A stretch of DNA of 64,000 nucleotides from Planctomycetota bacterium (GTDB lineage: Bacteria; Planctomycetota; UBA1135; UBA2386): the NCBI GenBank assembly GCA_016713175.1, contig JADJPQ010000001.1:516001-580000 (forward strand). The letters run 5' to 3'. The position numbers were made by a program, and so were the translations under genes. The stretch's first letter is position 1, and each line of letters opens with the position of its first letter. Below are positions 43,462 through 51,594 of the stretch, in pieces. The notes beneath the pieces are model-generated. The model was not told where the DNA came from. It saw nothing but the letters and a program-made list of their open reading frames with translations, and searched no databases.

Positions 43462-44115
43462 TCAGGGCGCCAGCCGGGTGATCCGCCAGCCGGCGGCGCC
43501 GTCGTCGCGGTGGTAGCGGAAGCGATCGTGCAGCCGGCCGAGCCGCCCTTGCCAGAACTCGATGTGGCGCGGTCGCAGCACGTAGCCGCCCCAGTGCGCC
43601 GGTCGCGGCACCGGTCCGTCGCCGACCCGCTGCGCGAGTGCGTGCATCAGCGCCTGCAGTTCCTGCCGGTCGCGCAATGGCCGGCTCTGCGGTGAGGCGG
43701 CGCTCGCAAGTTGCGCCAGTCGCGGCCGGGCGGCGAAGTAGCTGTCGGACTCGGCGTCGGTCGCCAGCGTGATCGGGCCGGTGATCCGCACTTGCCGGTT
43801 GCGCGGTCGTTGCCACCAGAACGTCGCGGCGGCGCGCGGCTGATCGGCGAGCTGGGTGCCCTTGTCGCTGCCACGGTTGGTGAAGAACACGAGGCCGCGG
43901 TCGTCCCAGTTCTTCAGCAGCACGATCCGGCAGTGGGGTTGATGCGTGGCATCGACCGTTGCCAGCGCCATGCCGTTGGGTTCGCTGACGCCGGCAGTGG
44001 TCGCTGCCGCGAGCCAGGCGCGGAACAATGCGACCGGATCGGCGGGCAGTTCGGCGCGCGTCAGCGGGTCGTCCGGGTACTCGAGGCGCAGCTGGTCGAA
44101 GGTCGGGCCGTCCAT
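43462..44115 (-). CDS. pdxH: PdxH, pyridoxamine/pyridoxine 5'-phosphate oxidase
   Basis: The 217-residue protein is the typical PdxH size. FMN- and substrate-binding blocks are visible: CRIVLLKNWDDRGLVFFTNRGSDKG, AATFWWQRPRNRQVRI, and the terminal FWQGRLGRLHDRFRY. The signature R-L-x-R near the end has the form GRLHDR. It makes pyridoxal phosphate with FMN and oxygen. Confidence 0.95.
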   Translation of the reverse strand: MDGPTFDQLRLEYPDDPLTRAELPADPVALFRAWLAAATTAGVSEPNGMALATVDATHQPHCRIVLLKNWDDRGLVFFTNRGSDKGTQLADQPRAAATFWWQRPRNRQVRITGPITLATDAESDSYFAARPRLAQLASAASPQSRPLRDRQELQALMHALAQRVGDGPVPRPAHWGGYVLRPRHIEFWQGRLGRLHDRFRYHRDDGAAGWRITRLAP

Positions 44116-44181
44116 GGCGCGATCATGCGCCGCGGACTGGCATGGGTCACCACCGCACGTGTGCGGCGGTGTCGTCGCGGG

Positions 44182-44397
44182 TCACGCCGCGGTCGGCGTG
44201 CGGCCGTCGCATGGCAACGCCGCACCCGCGGGCAGGGCTTCCCGAGTTGCAGCCTTGCGGCAACGCGAGAGCAAGGACCGCAGCCACGAGCGCGGCCGCT
44301 CGTCCGCGAGCGCAACGTAGTTGTCGGCGTATTCGCGGGACTCGGGGAACCCGTCGTCGATGAACAGGAATGGCCGCGGTTGCTCACGGTGCTTCAT
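44182..44397 (-). CDS. Small hypothetical protein
   Basis: From ATG 44397 the frame gives 71 residues: a polar start (KHREQPRPFLFIDDGFPES), then a basic helix (RSWLRSLLSRCRKAATRE). I know no homologue. It lies between pdxH and a secreted-protein gene. It could be a real short protein or a chance frame. Confidence 0.35.
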   Translation of the reverse strand: MKHREQPRPFLFIDDGFPESREYADNYVALADERPRSWLRSLLSRCRKAATREALPAGAALPCDGRTPTAA

Positions 44398-44474
44398 GCC
44401 CCGACCAGGATCGGGCGGCGGATGAAGGGCCGAAGAGCGCGTCGTGAGTCGATTGTTAAGACGTAAATCTCTGG

Positions 44475-44499
44475 AAAAAAACGACTTATGTAACAAGTC
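44475..44499 (-). terminator. Rho-independent terminator with T7 tract
   Basis: On the minus strand GACTT, a 7-base loop and AAGTC are followed by G and seven T's. It overlaps the stop codon of the secreted-protein gene at 44498. The neighbourhood is unusually AT-rich for this window. Confidence 0.6.
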
Positions 44500-45565
44500 A
44501 GTTGATGACGATCGGCGTCGACGGCGCCGAGATCGCCGTGAACGGCGTCCAGGACGGACTCAGCGATGTGACGAACCCGGCGTGGAACGCGAGCCCTGAA
44601 TTGGCGAGCAGCGGCAGGTTGGGGATCAGCACCACCGCCGTCGCCTGGGCGTTGACGTTCAGCTGGCCGTTGCCGTTGACCAGCAGCTGGGGCCAGCAGA
44701 ACGGGTTCAGCGAGCACTCGAGCAGGAAGTCGCCGTTCAACGGAATGAGCCCCCACGGCGTCGTCAGCCCCGGGCTCGTGCCGAGGCTCAGCATCGTCAC
44801 GTAGTACTCGTTGGCGTGGTTGGGCGCGAGCAGGTTCAGCAACACCGCACCACCGGGCGTCGGCGAGCCGGTCCAGTTGACGGTCACGTCGGGCGTCACG
44901 CAGGCGCGGATGATCCAGTTGCCGCTCCAGTAGATCGTGCCGCACAACGGGATGTTGATCGGCGGGAACGGGAACGTGATCGGATCGACCGGACCGCCGA
45001 TCGGCGGCAGCGCGTCGATGATGTTCTTGCCCGGCTGACAGACGCCCGAGTAGTCGACGCAGAAGTTGTTGAAGTAGCCGAGCTGGCAGCTGCCGGGGCC
45101 GGCGTTGATCTCCATCCGCCAGCCGATCACCGCCTTGCCGGACGTGATGCGGACGTTGCCGGGCACCGTGACCTCGTTGAGCGCATGCGTCGAGATCTGC
45201 ACGTTGTTGCCGGTGCTGCCGGACAGCGACCAGACCAACGGGCCCAGGGTGTAGCGGCCGTTCGGATTCAGGGTCGCGCCGTCGTAGATCTCGACGTCGG
45301 CCGCCGCGAGGTTGCCGTTGCCGCCGCCGGCGTTGCCGAACATGATCGAGACCTTGCGGATCGTACAGGGGCCAGGTGTCGTCAGCACCGACATCGCGGC
45401 TTCGCCTTCGCACAGGCCAGGGACGATGGCGACGGTCTGCGTGCCGGTCGGCACATTGGGCAGGATGTCGTTCTTCAGCAGCAGGTCACCGGGATTACAG
45501 GCCTGGGCGCGCAAGCCGGCGATGGCGAACAGGACGATGGCGAACGAGGGGCGAAACGCGAGCAT
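44498..45565 (-). CDS. Secreted protein with cysteine-rich beta domain
   Basis: The 355-residue protein has a signal peptide (FAIVLFAIAGLRAQ). The mature region is rich in Pro, Gly and Asn, with paired cysteines, for example CNPGD, GLCEGE, GPCT, GSCQLGYFNNFC and SGVCQPG. A C-terminal beta domain (about 260-355) ends PSTPIVIN. The function is unknown, probably extracellular. The C-terminal domain type recurs in other secreted proteins here. Confidence 0.65.
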   Translation of the reverse strand: MLAFRPSFAIVLFAIAGLRAQACNPGDLLLKNDILPNVPTGTQTVAIVPGLCEGEAAMSVLTTPGPCTIRKVSIMFGNAGGGNGNLAAADVEIYDGATLNPNGRYTLGPLVWSLSGSTGNNVQISTHALNEVTVPGNVRITSGKAVIGWRMEINAGPGSCQLGYFNNFCVDYSGVCQPGKNIIDALPPIGGPVDPITFPFPPINIPLCGTIYWSGNWIIRACVTPDVTVNWTGSPTPGGAVLLNLLAPNHANEYYVTMLSLGTSPGLTTPWGLIPLNGDFLLECSLNPFCWPQLLVNGNGQLNVNAQATAVVLIPNLPLLANSGLAFHAGFVTSLSPSWTPFTAISAPSTPIVIN

Positions 45566-45650
45566 GGGACCTCGACGAGGGCTTGGGCCGGACCAATCCG
45601 ACCATGCCGCAGGATAGCCGCCAGTCCGGGCGCGCCAAGCCGCATCGCGA

Positions 45651-46832
45651 TCAGACGTCGCGGGCGGAACGGAAACCGCCGAAGATGTCGGTGCGCTGGG
45701 GCAGGAAGAAGTTGCGGTAGCGGCGGTGGTGCATCAGCGGGTGCGTCGCGAATGCGCCGCCGCGCATCTCGCGTTGGTGATGGAACCACGGTGCCGAGTA
45801 GGTCGAGTACGGTGCCGGTCGGAAGTTCGGATAGGGCGCGAAAGGATCGGCGGTCCACTCCCAGACGGTTTGGCCCCAGCGCAATTGCCGGGCGGCGACC
45901 TCCCATTCGGCGGCAGTCGGCAGTCTGCGGCCGGCGAAGCGGCACCAGGCTTCGGCCTCCCAGGCGTTGACGTGGATCACCGGAGCGGCCAGGTCGAGCG
46001 GCAGCCAGCGCTCGAACCAGCGCTGTTCGAAGCCGGAATCGGCGCCGCGCCGCCAGCGCTCGGGCAGCCGTCGCCCCTTGCGCGCGAGCCAGACGCCGGC
46101 GCGGCCGGGCCACAGCGAGGCGTGGTCGTAGCCGCCGGCGAGCACGAATTGCAGGAACTCGCCGTTGGTGACCGGCGCGTCGTCGATGGCGAACGCCGGC
46201 AGTTCGACCTTGCGGCCGCCGCGTTCGTTGTCGAACGCGAAGCCCGGTTCGTCGTCGGGCCAGCCGATCCGTGTTGTCGTCGCGGCGATGGGGAGTTCAC
46301 CGTGTCGAGGCAGGTGCGGCAGCGTGTAGCCGGGCGGCGCCGGGTAGCCGAGCAGCGCCCGCGTCCACAGCAAGGCCTCGACGTGCATCAGTTCGTGGTA
46401 GACCGCGAATCGCGCGTGGTAGAGCGCTTCGTCGGAGTCGCCGGCGGCGCGCACGTGGGCCGCACAGTCGTCGAGCTGCATCCGCAATCGATCGCACAGT
46501 TCGGTGCGTTCGAGCAGCGGGATCTCCCAGCGCGTCTGGTGGACGATGCGCGCCGAGTCGAGGTGCGCGTCCGGGCCGAAGTGGCGTGGTGGGCGGTCGC
46601 CGTACAGGAACCCGTCGCTGCCGATCCGGTGCGGGCCTCGGAGGCACCAGAATTCGGTGAACCAGCCGATGTGCATCAGATCCCACGCGGTGGGCTGGAT
46701 GCTCGGGTGGATCGGAACGCGCCACTGCGCGTCGGTCAGGTCGAGGCAGGCGGCGAGCGTCGCGGCGCGGGCCGTGCGCAAGGCCTGCACCAGGTCGTCG
46801 CCGCGAAGCAGCCGCGGATCGGGGGCGTTCAT
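45651..46832 (-). CDS. EgtB/SenA-like iron-dependent C-S or C-Se bond-forming enzyme
   Basis: The 393-residue protein has an N-terminal DinB-type four-helix domain with His in DLMHIGWFTEF and the HELMHVE cluster (H...H.E), the non-heme iron ligands of EgtB. The C-terminal formylglycine-generating-enzyme-like domain has RLPTAAEWEVAAR, WEWTADPF and RGGAFATHP. EgtB joins cysteine or gamma-glutamylcysteine to hercynine; SenA uses selenosugar. The ending RNFFLPQRTDIFGGFR fits either. No EgtD methyltransferase or SenB/SenC gene is adjacent, so the substrate is open. Confidence 0.75.
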   Translation of the reverse strand: MNAPDPRLLRGDDLVQALRTARAATLAACLDLTDAQWRVPIHPSIQPTAWDLMHIGWFTEFWCLRGPHRIGSDGFLYGDRPPRHFGPDAHLDSARIVHQTRWEIPLLERTELCDRLRMQLDDCAAHVRAAGDSDEALYHARFAVYHELMHVEALLWTRALLGYPAPPGYTLPHLPRHGELPIAATTTRIGWPDDEPGFAFDNERGGRKVELPAFAIDDAPVTNGEFLQFVLAGGYDHASLWPGRAGVWLARKGRRLPERWRRGADSGFEQRWFERWLPLDLAAPVIHVNAWEAEAWCRFAGRRLPTAAEWEVAARQLRWGQTVWEWTADPFAPYPNFRPAPYSTYSAPWFHHQREMRGGAFATHPLMHHRRYRNFFLPQRTDIFGGFRSARDV

Positions 46833-46942
46833 CGGGTCGGGGTCGCGCGGATGCTACCGCTCCGCACCCCACCAACCCCAGCCGCACCAACGCAACCACA
46901 CCGCGATCACGGCGAGCACGCCCGCGGCGCGCGGCGTCGCGT

Positions 46943-48079
46943 TCACTTCGGCTGTTCGACCCATTCGGCGACGAACAGGTTGGTCTCGCCGCGCTGCTTG
47001 CCGTACCGGTTGCTGGCGAACACCAGATGGCGGCCGTCTGGCGAGAACATCGGGAAACCATCGAATTCCGGGCAGTGCGTGATGCGCTCGAGCCCGGTGC
47101 CGTCCTCGCCGATCACGAACAGGTCGAAGTTGCGGGCCAAGGCGTGATCGCCGGTCTTCTTGGCTTCCTCCATGCCGAGGAAGTTGCTGCTGAAGATGAT
47201 GCGCTTGTCGTCGGGCAGCCAGTACGGACCGAAGTTGGCAGCGCCGTTGCTCGTCACCTGCCGGAAGTCGCTACCGTCGCGCCTGCAGATCGTGATCTCC
47301 ATGTGCGAGGGCCGCACCATCGCCTGGCCGAGCAGTTCCTTGTCCTCGCTGGCCTGCTTGTCGTCGACCGGGAACGCCGACCGCAGCACCAGCTTGCTGC
47401 CATCGTGCGAGAAGAACGCGCCGCCGTCGTAGCCCGGGCGGGTGGTGATCCGGCGCACGTCGCTGCCGTCCGGTTCCATCGTGTAGAGATCGAGGTCGCC
47501 GTCGCGGACCGACGTGAACACCAGCGTGCCGGTGACCGGGCAGACGGTGGCTTCGGCGTCGTAGCCGGCCTCCTTGGTCAACTGCACGGCGTCGCTGCCG
47601 TCGGGGTTGGCGACGAACAGGTCGTATTCGCGGTGCACCGACCACACATAGCCGCGACCGCGCTCGACTTTGGCGACCGGCGGTGGCTCCTTGCCGGTCA
47701 GATGCGTCGACGCGAAGACGATCTTCTGGTCGCCTTTCAGGAAGTAGCTGCACGTCGTCCGGCCGGTGCCGGTACTGACGAGCTTCAGGTCACCGGTTGC
47801 GAGGTCGAGGGTGTAGATCTGGTCCGCCGGCATCTCTCCGGCCCGCCGCTGCAAGATCAGGCGGGTACCGTCGTTGGACCAATACGCTTCGGCGTTTTCA
47901 CCCTCGAACGTCAACTGGCGCACGTTGCGTAGCCGGGTCTCGCCGGCAAGCGGCTCCACCGGCTTGCCGGCCGCGATCGAGAACGGCTTCTTGGGAGCGA
48001 CCGCAACCGGATCCTGCTGCGCGGCGACGATGCCGGTCACACCGACCAGGACGGACAAAGACAGGGGAATGCACGACAT
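46943..48079 (-). CDS. Secreted TolB-type beta-propeller (PD40) protein
   Basis: The 378-residue protein has a signal peptide (LSVLVGVTGIVAAQ). At least five WD40-like PD40 blades follow: AEAYWSNDGTRLILQRR, AEATVCPVTGTLVFTSVR, GGAFFSHDGSKLVLRS, GPYWLPDDKRIIFSSN and GFPMFSPDGRHLVFASN. Such propellers bind peptides or act as periplasmic scaffolds; no protease domain is attached. I start at ATG 48079, which begins the signal peptide. Confidence 0.85.
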   Translation of the reverse strand: MSCIPLSLSVLVGVTGIVAAQQDPVAVAPKKPFSIAAGKPVEPLAGETRLRNVRQLTFEGENAEAYWSNDGTRLILQRRAGEMPADQIYTLDLATGDLKLVSTGTGRTTCSYFLKGDQKIVFASTHLTGKEPPPVAKVERGRGYVWSVHREYDLFVANPDGSDAVQLTKEAGYDAEATVCPVTGTLVFTSVRDGDLDLYTMEPDGSDVRRITTRPGYDGGAFFSHDGSKLVLRSAFPVDDKQASEDKELLGQAMVRPSHMEITICRRDGSDFRQVTSNGAANFGPYWLPDDKRIIFSSNFLGMEEAKKTGDHALARNFDLFVIGEDGTGLERITHCPEFDGFPMFSPDGRHLVFASNRYGKQRGETNLFVAEWVEQPK

Positions 48080-48173
48080 GGCGACGATGCAAGCCCCGTC
48101 GGCGCGGTTCGGCAATGGCCGATCGGTCCACGAGCGTCATGCGACTGTCACCGGCGCAGGGTGTGCCGGAACG

Positions 48174-48614
48174 TCAGCTTCCCTGGATCATCCCGACGAC
48201 ACCATGGGTCGGGTCGGCAAGGCCCAACACGCGTTTTTCGTCCGCGGTCAGGTCGGGGTTCTTGGCAAGGAACGCACTGCGATGTTCGGCGAGGAACGTC
48301 CGCAGGCGGAGCAGCAACCTCTCGATGTCGTCCACCTGGAGCAGGCCGCTGCGGGCCAGTGACCCCATCTTGCTGCCGCTACCGGATGCCCGGTCTTCCG
48401 GGTCCGGCAACTCTCTTGACTCATCGAGCCAGAAATCAGCGCGCAGTTCGAAGTAAGCCACCAGGCTCCGCAGGTGTGGCAACGTGATCGCGGATCTGCC
48501 CTTGCAGATGTCCGTCGCCGTCTGCGGAGAAATCCCCAACGCCCTGGCCAGATCCCGCTTCTTGAGGTGCCGTTGCTCGAGGAGAGCGACGATCTTCTCG
48601 TGGATGAGGACCAT
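48174..48614 (-). CDS. XRE-family helix-turn-helix regulator
   Basis: The 146-residue protein has an N-terminal HTH (about 5-60): IVALLEQRHLKKRDLARALG, then SPQTATDICKGR. The C-terminal part is helical (FELRADFWLDESRELPDPE). It resembles HigA/antitoxin-type regulators, but no toxin gene lies beside it. The ATG at 48614 starts right before the HTH. Confidence 0.8.
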   Translation of the reverse strand: MVLIHEKIVALLEQRHLKKRDLARALGISPQTATDICKGRSAITLPHLRSLVAYFELRADFWLDESRELPDPEDRASGSGSKMGSLARSGLLQVDDIERLLLRLRTFLAEHRSAFLAKNPDLTADEKRVLGLADPTHGVVGMIQGS

Positions 48615-48673
48615 GAGGCGCCTAGGATAGCGAAACGACCCGCATCGCTCACCATCGAAGTTTCCTGTCGCGC

Positions 48674-49486
48674 ATGGTTCGTGCACCGTTGTTGCTCGCG
48701 CTCTTCATCTCGTCGCTGTCGACCGCGTGTCTGACGGATCGTTCGCAGCACGTCACCGTGTGGCCACCGGCGGACTTCTCGCTGGTCGTCGAGGAACACC
48801 AGGTCGAACTGCGGGACGGCGCGGCGCGTTCGTTCGTGCGTCGGCGCTTCCGCGTCTGGGCGAATGGCCGCGCTGTCTATGGCAAGGCATCCGGTGCGAT
48901 CGAAGATCCGATCACCGGTGCGACTCTGCCGGTCTTCAGCGGGCTCGCGGCCTGGCAGATGCTGCCCGAGTCGTCGCGTGGCCTGGCGCGCAAGCTGCAC
49001 CTGAAGGGTGTGCTGTCGCTGGCCGCGTTCGAGGGTGCCGGCCCCTCGACCACCGGAGGCACCAGCGGCATCCGCTTGCAGTACCATGCGTTCGGCACCG
49101 ACAAGGTCGTGGCGATGTCGGGCCAGGTCACCGGCAACGCCGCGCGCGTGCTGCAGGTCATCAACGCGCATCTGCCGGCAGGGGAGGGCTTCCTGCTGCC
49201 TGGCGTGCCCGCGGATCATCTGCCGTGCGTCGAGGTGCCAGCTCCCGCCGAGGACCTCAACGGCTCGCTGCTCTGGCACATGGCGCTGGCGGCGGATCCG
49301 GCGAACGACCCGATGGTCTGTCTCGATCTGTTCGCGCTGGCATGCCGAGCCAAGCAGCGTCCGGCTGCCGTCGAGGCGATCGGTCGGTGGCAGGCGGCGC
49401 AGGCTGCCGTCGCGATCGAGCCGGGGACGGTTCCGCCAGCCCGGCTGACGCGCGACGTGCTGGAGCGGATGCTGCCCGACTCGTAG
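48674..49486 (+). CDS. Probable lipoprotein of unknown function
   Basis: The 270-residue protein has an N-terminal signal (LLLALFISSLSTAC) with Cys at about 19, suggesting a lipoprotein. A beta-rich region (about 35-185) is followed by a helical tail (ACRAKQRPAAVEAIGRWQAA). I recognise no domain. It is divergent from the XRE regulator gene, 59 bases away, so the regulator may control it. Confidence 0.55.
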   Translation: MVRAPLLLALFISSLSTACLTDRSQHVTVWPPADFSLVVEEHQVELRDGAARSFVRRRFRVWANGRAVYGKASGAIEDPITGATLPVFSGLAAWQMLPESSRGLARKLHLKGVLSLAAFEGAGPSTTGGTSGIRLQYHAFGTDKVVAMSGQVTGNAARVLQVINAHLPAGEGFLLPGVPADHLPCVEVPAPAEDLNGSLLWHMALAADPANDPMVCLDLFALACRAKQRPAAVEAIGRWQAAQAAVAIEPGTVPPARLTRDVLERMLPDS

Positions 49487-49522
49487 TGGGCGCACATCCG
49501 GCGCAAGACCCCGGGTACGCAA

Positions 49523-49552
49523 ACGCGGCGGTCACCAATGGTGCCGCCGCGT
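49523..49552. terminator. Strong hairpin between convergent genes
   Basis: ACGCGGCGG (49523-49531) pairs with CCGCCGCGT (49544-49552), and inside them CACC pairs with GGTG around AAT, with one bulged T. It lies between a plus-strand gene ending at 49486 and a minus-strand gene ending at 49574, so it can terminate both. Confidence 0.65.
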
Positions 49553-49573
49553 CGTCATTCGCTTCGCGAACGC

Positions 49574-50101
49574 TCAGGCCTTCTTGGCCGGCGCGAAGTT
49601 CAGCATGCACATCTTGTTGCCGAACGCGACGTAGACGCCAGCGCCCTCGTCGTCACCGGCGTACATGCACATCAACAGCCGCTTGCTCTCCTGCGGGTTG
49701 TCCATCAGCGGCAGCTTCATCTTCTGGGTGTCCTTGCCGGTGAAGTTGATCTCCCACTCCAGGTTGTCGCTGATCGTGAACGACACCTTGTATTCGCCGG
49801 CGGCGAGCTTCAGGTCGCCGCAGGTGACATCGACCGAGGTCGTGAACGTGCCGAGCGGCGAGTCCTTGGCGCTGCTGTTGACGCGGCCACGAGCGCGGGC
49901 GCCCTTCTCCTTGTCCATCAGCGCGGTCATGGTCTTGCCATCGGCCCAGGTGATGGACGTGTAGTTCAGCGACATCTTCGCGTCACCGGCAATCACGGTC
50001 TGCTCGACCGACGGGGCGGCGCTGTTGGACGAGCCCATCTTCTGGGCGAATGCCGGGGCGCACAGGGCGGCGGCGAGAGCGAACGAGAGGAACTTCTTCA
50101 T
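49574..50101 (-). CDS. Secreted DUF2911-type protein
   Basis: The 175-residue protein has a clear signal peptide (FLSFALAAALCAPAFAQ). A beta-sandwich follows, with SLNYTSITWADGKTM, the YKVSFTISDNLEWEINFT segment and a terminal MLNFAPAKKA. This fits the DUF2911 family of small periplasmic proteins of unknown role. A GGAGAACC Shine-Dalgarno lies just before the ATG. Lys and Met content is higher than in neighbours, which suggests good expression. Confidence 0.7.
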   Translation of the reverse strand: MKKFLSFALAAALCAPAFAQKMGSSNSAAPSVEQTVIAGDAKMSLNYTSITWADGKTMTALMDKEKGARARGRVNSSAKDSPLGTFTTSVDVTCGDLKLAAGEYKVSFTISDNLEWEINFTGKDTQKMKLPLMDNPQESKRLLMCMYAGDDEGAGVYVAFGNKMCMLNFAPAKKA

Positions 50102-50228
50102 TGGTTCTCCAGGGGAGCTTCTGAGATCAGGGTTTTCGTGGGCGGGAGTCTACGACGCAGGGGCGTCGGCGGTAGCAAAGCCAGCGTGGAATCCTGACCG
50201 GGCGGGTGCCAGGCGTGTCCCGAATCCG

Positions 50229-51476
50229 TCAGCGGTGCAGGTCCCGGCGGATGCCCGCCAACCAGTCGGTCAGCATCTGCCACTGCCGGTGCAGGTCGTG
50301 TTCGGCGACGCCGAACGGCGTCTTGAAGAAGCAGGCGAGCTGCGGCATCGGGCCGTTTTCACCACGCCGGTGCGCCAGGTTGGCCAGCCTGACCATGTCG
50401 AGCACCAGGGGCGCCGCCAGGATCGCATCGCAGCCCTGCCAGATGAACTGCATCGCCATCTTGTGGCCGAGGAAACCCTCGAAGTGGATGAAGTCCCAGG
50501 CGGTCTTCAGGTCGTGCAGCGACGGCACGCAGTCGATGCCGACGTGCGTGTGCAGCGGGTAGCCGAGGATCGACGGCAGCAGCGCGTCCTTGCTGGCGAC
50601 CTTGGTGCGCTTGTTCTCGTCGTGGGCCAGCACCTGGCCGTCGCGATCGCCGAGGATGTTGTAGCCCTGCCAGCTCAGTACGCGCAGGTCGCGGTGGTGG
50701 AACATCGGCGCCAGCGCCGACTTGACCAGGGTCTCGCCAGTCTTGCCGTCGGCACCCATGAACGGCGCGCCGGTCTGCGCGAACTTCTGCTGGATCGCTG
50801 GCAGCAACGCGCTGTCGCTCGGCGTGAAGTGCACGAACGGCGCCCCGACGCTGGCAGCGACGTAGGCGTACAGTGCCGACGGCCGCACGGCCTTGCGGTT
50901 GTCGCGATCGATCGCCTGTTCAAACGCCGCCAGCGAGCGATGCGCGGCATGCGGCGCCAGCGCCGGTTCGGTCGACGTCAGATTGACGCAGACCACGTCC
51001 CGCAGCCGGTTACGGCGCAAGAACGCGCGAATGTCGGCGATCGCGCGATCGACCTGGGTGCGCAGGGGCGCCCGTTCGCCGCGGTCGTGTTCGACCAGAT
51101 CGTCGATCGTCCGGCCGGCGTTGACCAGCAGGCCGCGGCGGACGTTCTTGCTGAGCCGTCGCAGTTCGGGAGCCAGCTGCTGCAGCATCGGCCAGGGCAG
51201 GGTGTTGTTGTGCTGCCAGATGTCGAACGCGGATGCCGCCCAATCCGAAGTGCGGACTTCGTGGCCGCCGAACACCAGCCCGTCGATCGGCGCCAGCGGC
51301 ACGCCGGCCAGGGTCACGGTCTCGGTGACCATGCCTCGTGCCGGCGCGAGCCGGCGGGCGATCGCGCGGGCGCCGACGACGACCGTGGTGGCGAGGCCGC
51401 CGTAGGCGCCGAACAGCCAGACGCCGAGTCGTCGCGGCGGCTCCGGGAATGACGGGTGCTGTCGGGTCTTGGCCAA
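50229..51476 (-). CDS. Inositol-3-phosphate synthase
   Basis: The protein has about 415 residues. A nucleotide-binding start (GVWLFGAYGGLATTVVVGAR) is followed by family landmarks: SAFDIWQHNNTLP, VNLTSTEPAL, GADGKTGETLVKSALAP, RVLSWQGYNILGDRDG and KTAWDFIHFEGFLGHK. It converts glucose 6-phosphate to inositol 3-phosphate with NAD. The true start is uncertain: no ATG lies just upstream of the domain, and I propose TTG 51476. The open frame extends further as antisense of the divergent gene. Inositol would feed lipid or compatible-solute synthesis. Confidence 0.88.
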   Translation of the reverse strand: MAKTRQHPSFPEPPRRLGVWLFGAYGGLATTVVVGARAIARRLAPARGMVTETVTLAGVPLAPIDGLVFGGHEVRTSDWAASAFDIWQHNNTLPWPMLQQLAPELRRLSKNVRRGLLVNAGRTIDDLVEHDRGERAPLRTQVDRAIADIRAFLRRNRLRDVVCVNLTSTEPALAPHAAHRSLAAFEQAIDRDNRKAVRPSALYAYVAASVGAPFVHFTPSDSALLPAIQQKFAQTGAPFMGADGKTGETLVKSALAPMFHHRDLRVLSWQGYNILGDRDGQVLAHDENKRTKVASKDALLPSILGYPLHTHVGIDCVPSLHDLKTAWDFIHFEGFLGHKMAMQFIWQGCDAILAAPLVLDMVRLANLAHRRGENGPMPQLACFFKTPFGVAEHDLHRQWQMLTDWLAGIRRDLHR

Positions 51477-51594
51477 GTGGGGCGAGGAGGATACCGCAAC
51501 GGTGCGCCGGTGCCGAAGGTTCGTCGCGATGTCGTCGATCGCTGTCGGCGACGGGCAGACCGGAGGGCCGGGCGGGCCCCGCGGCGTGCTGGAC

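Noticed and set aside
48174..48614. Toxin-antitoxin module
   Set aside because: Only the HTH protein is present; neither neighbour looks like a RelE, HigB or HipA toxin.
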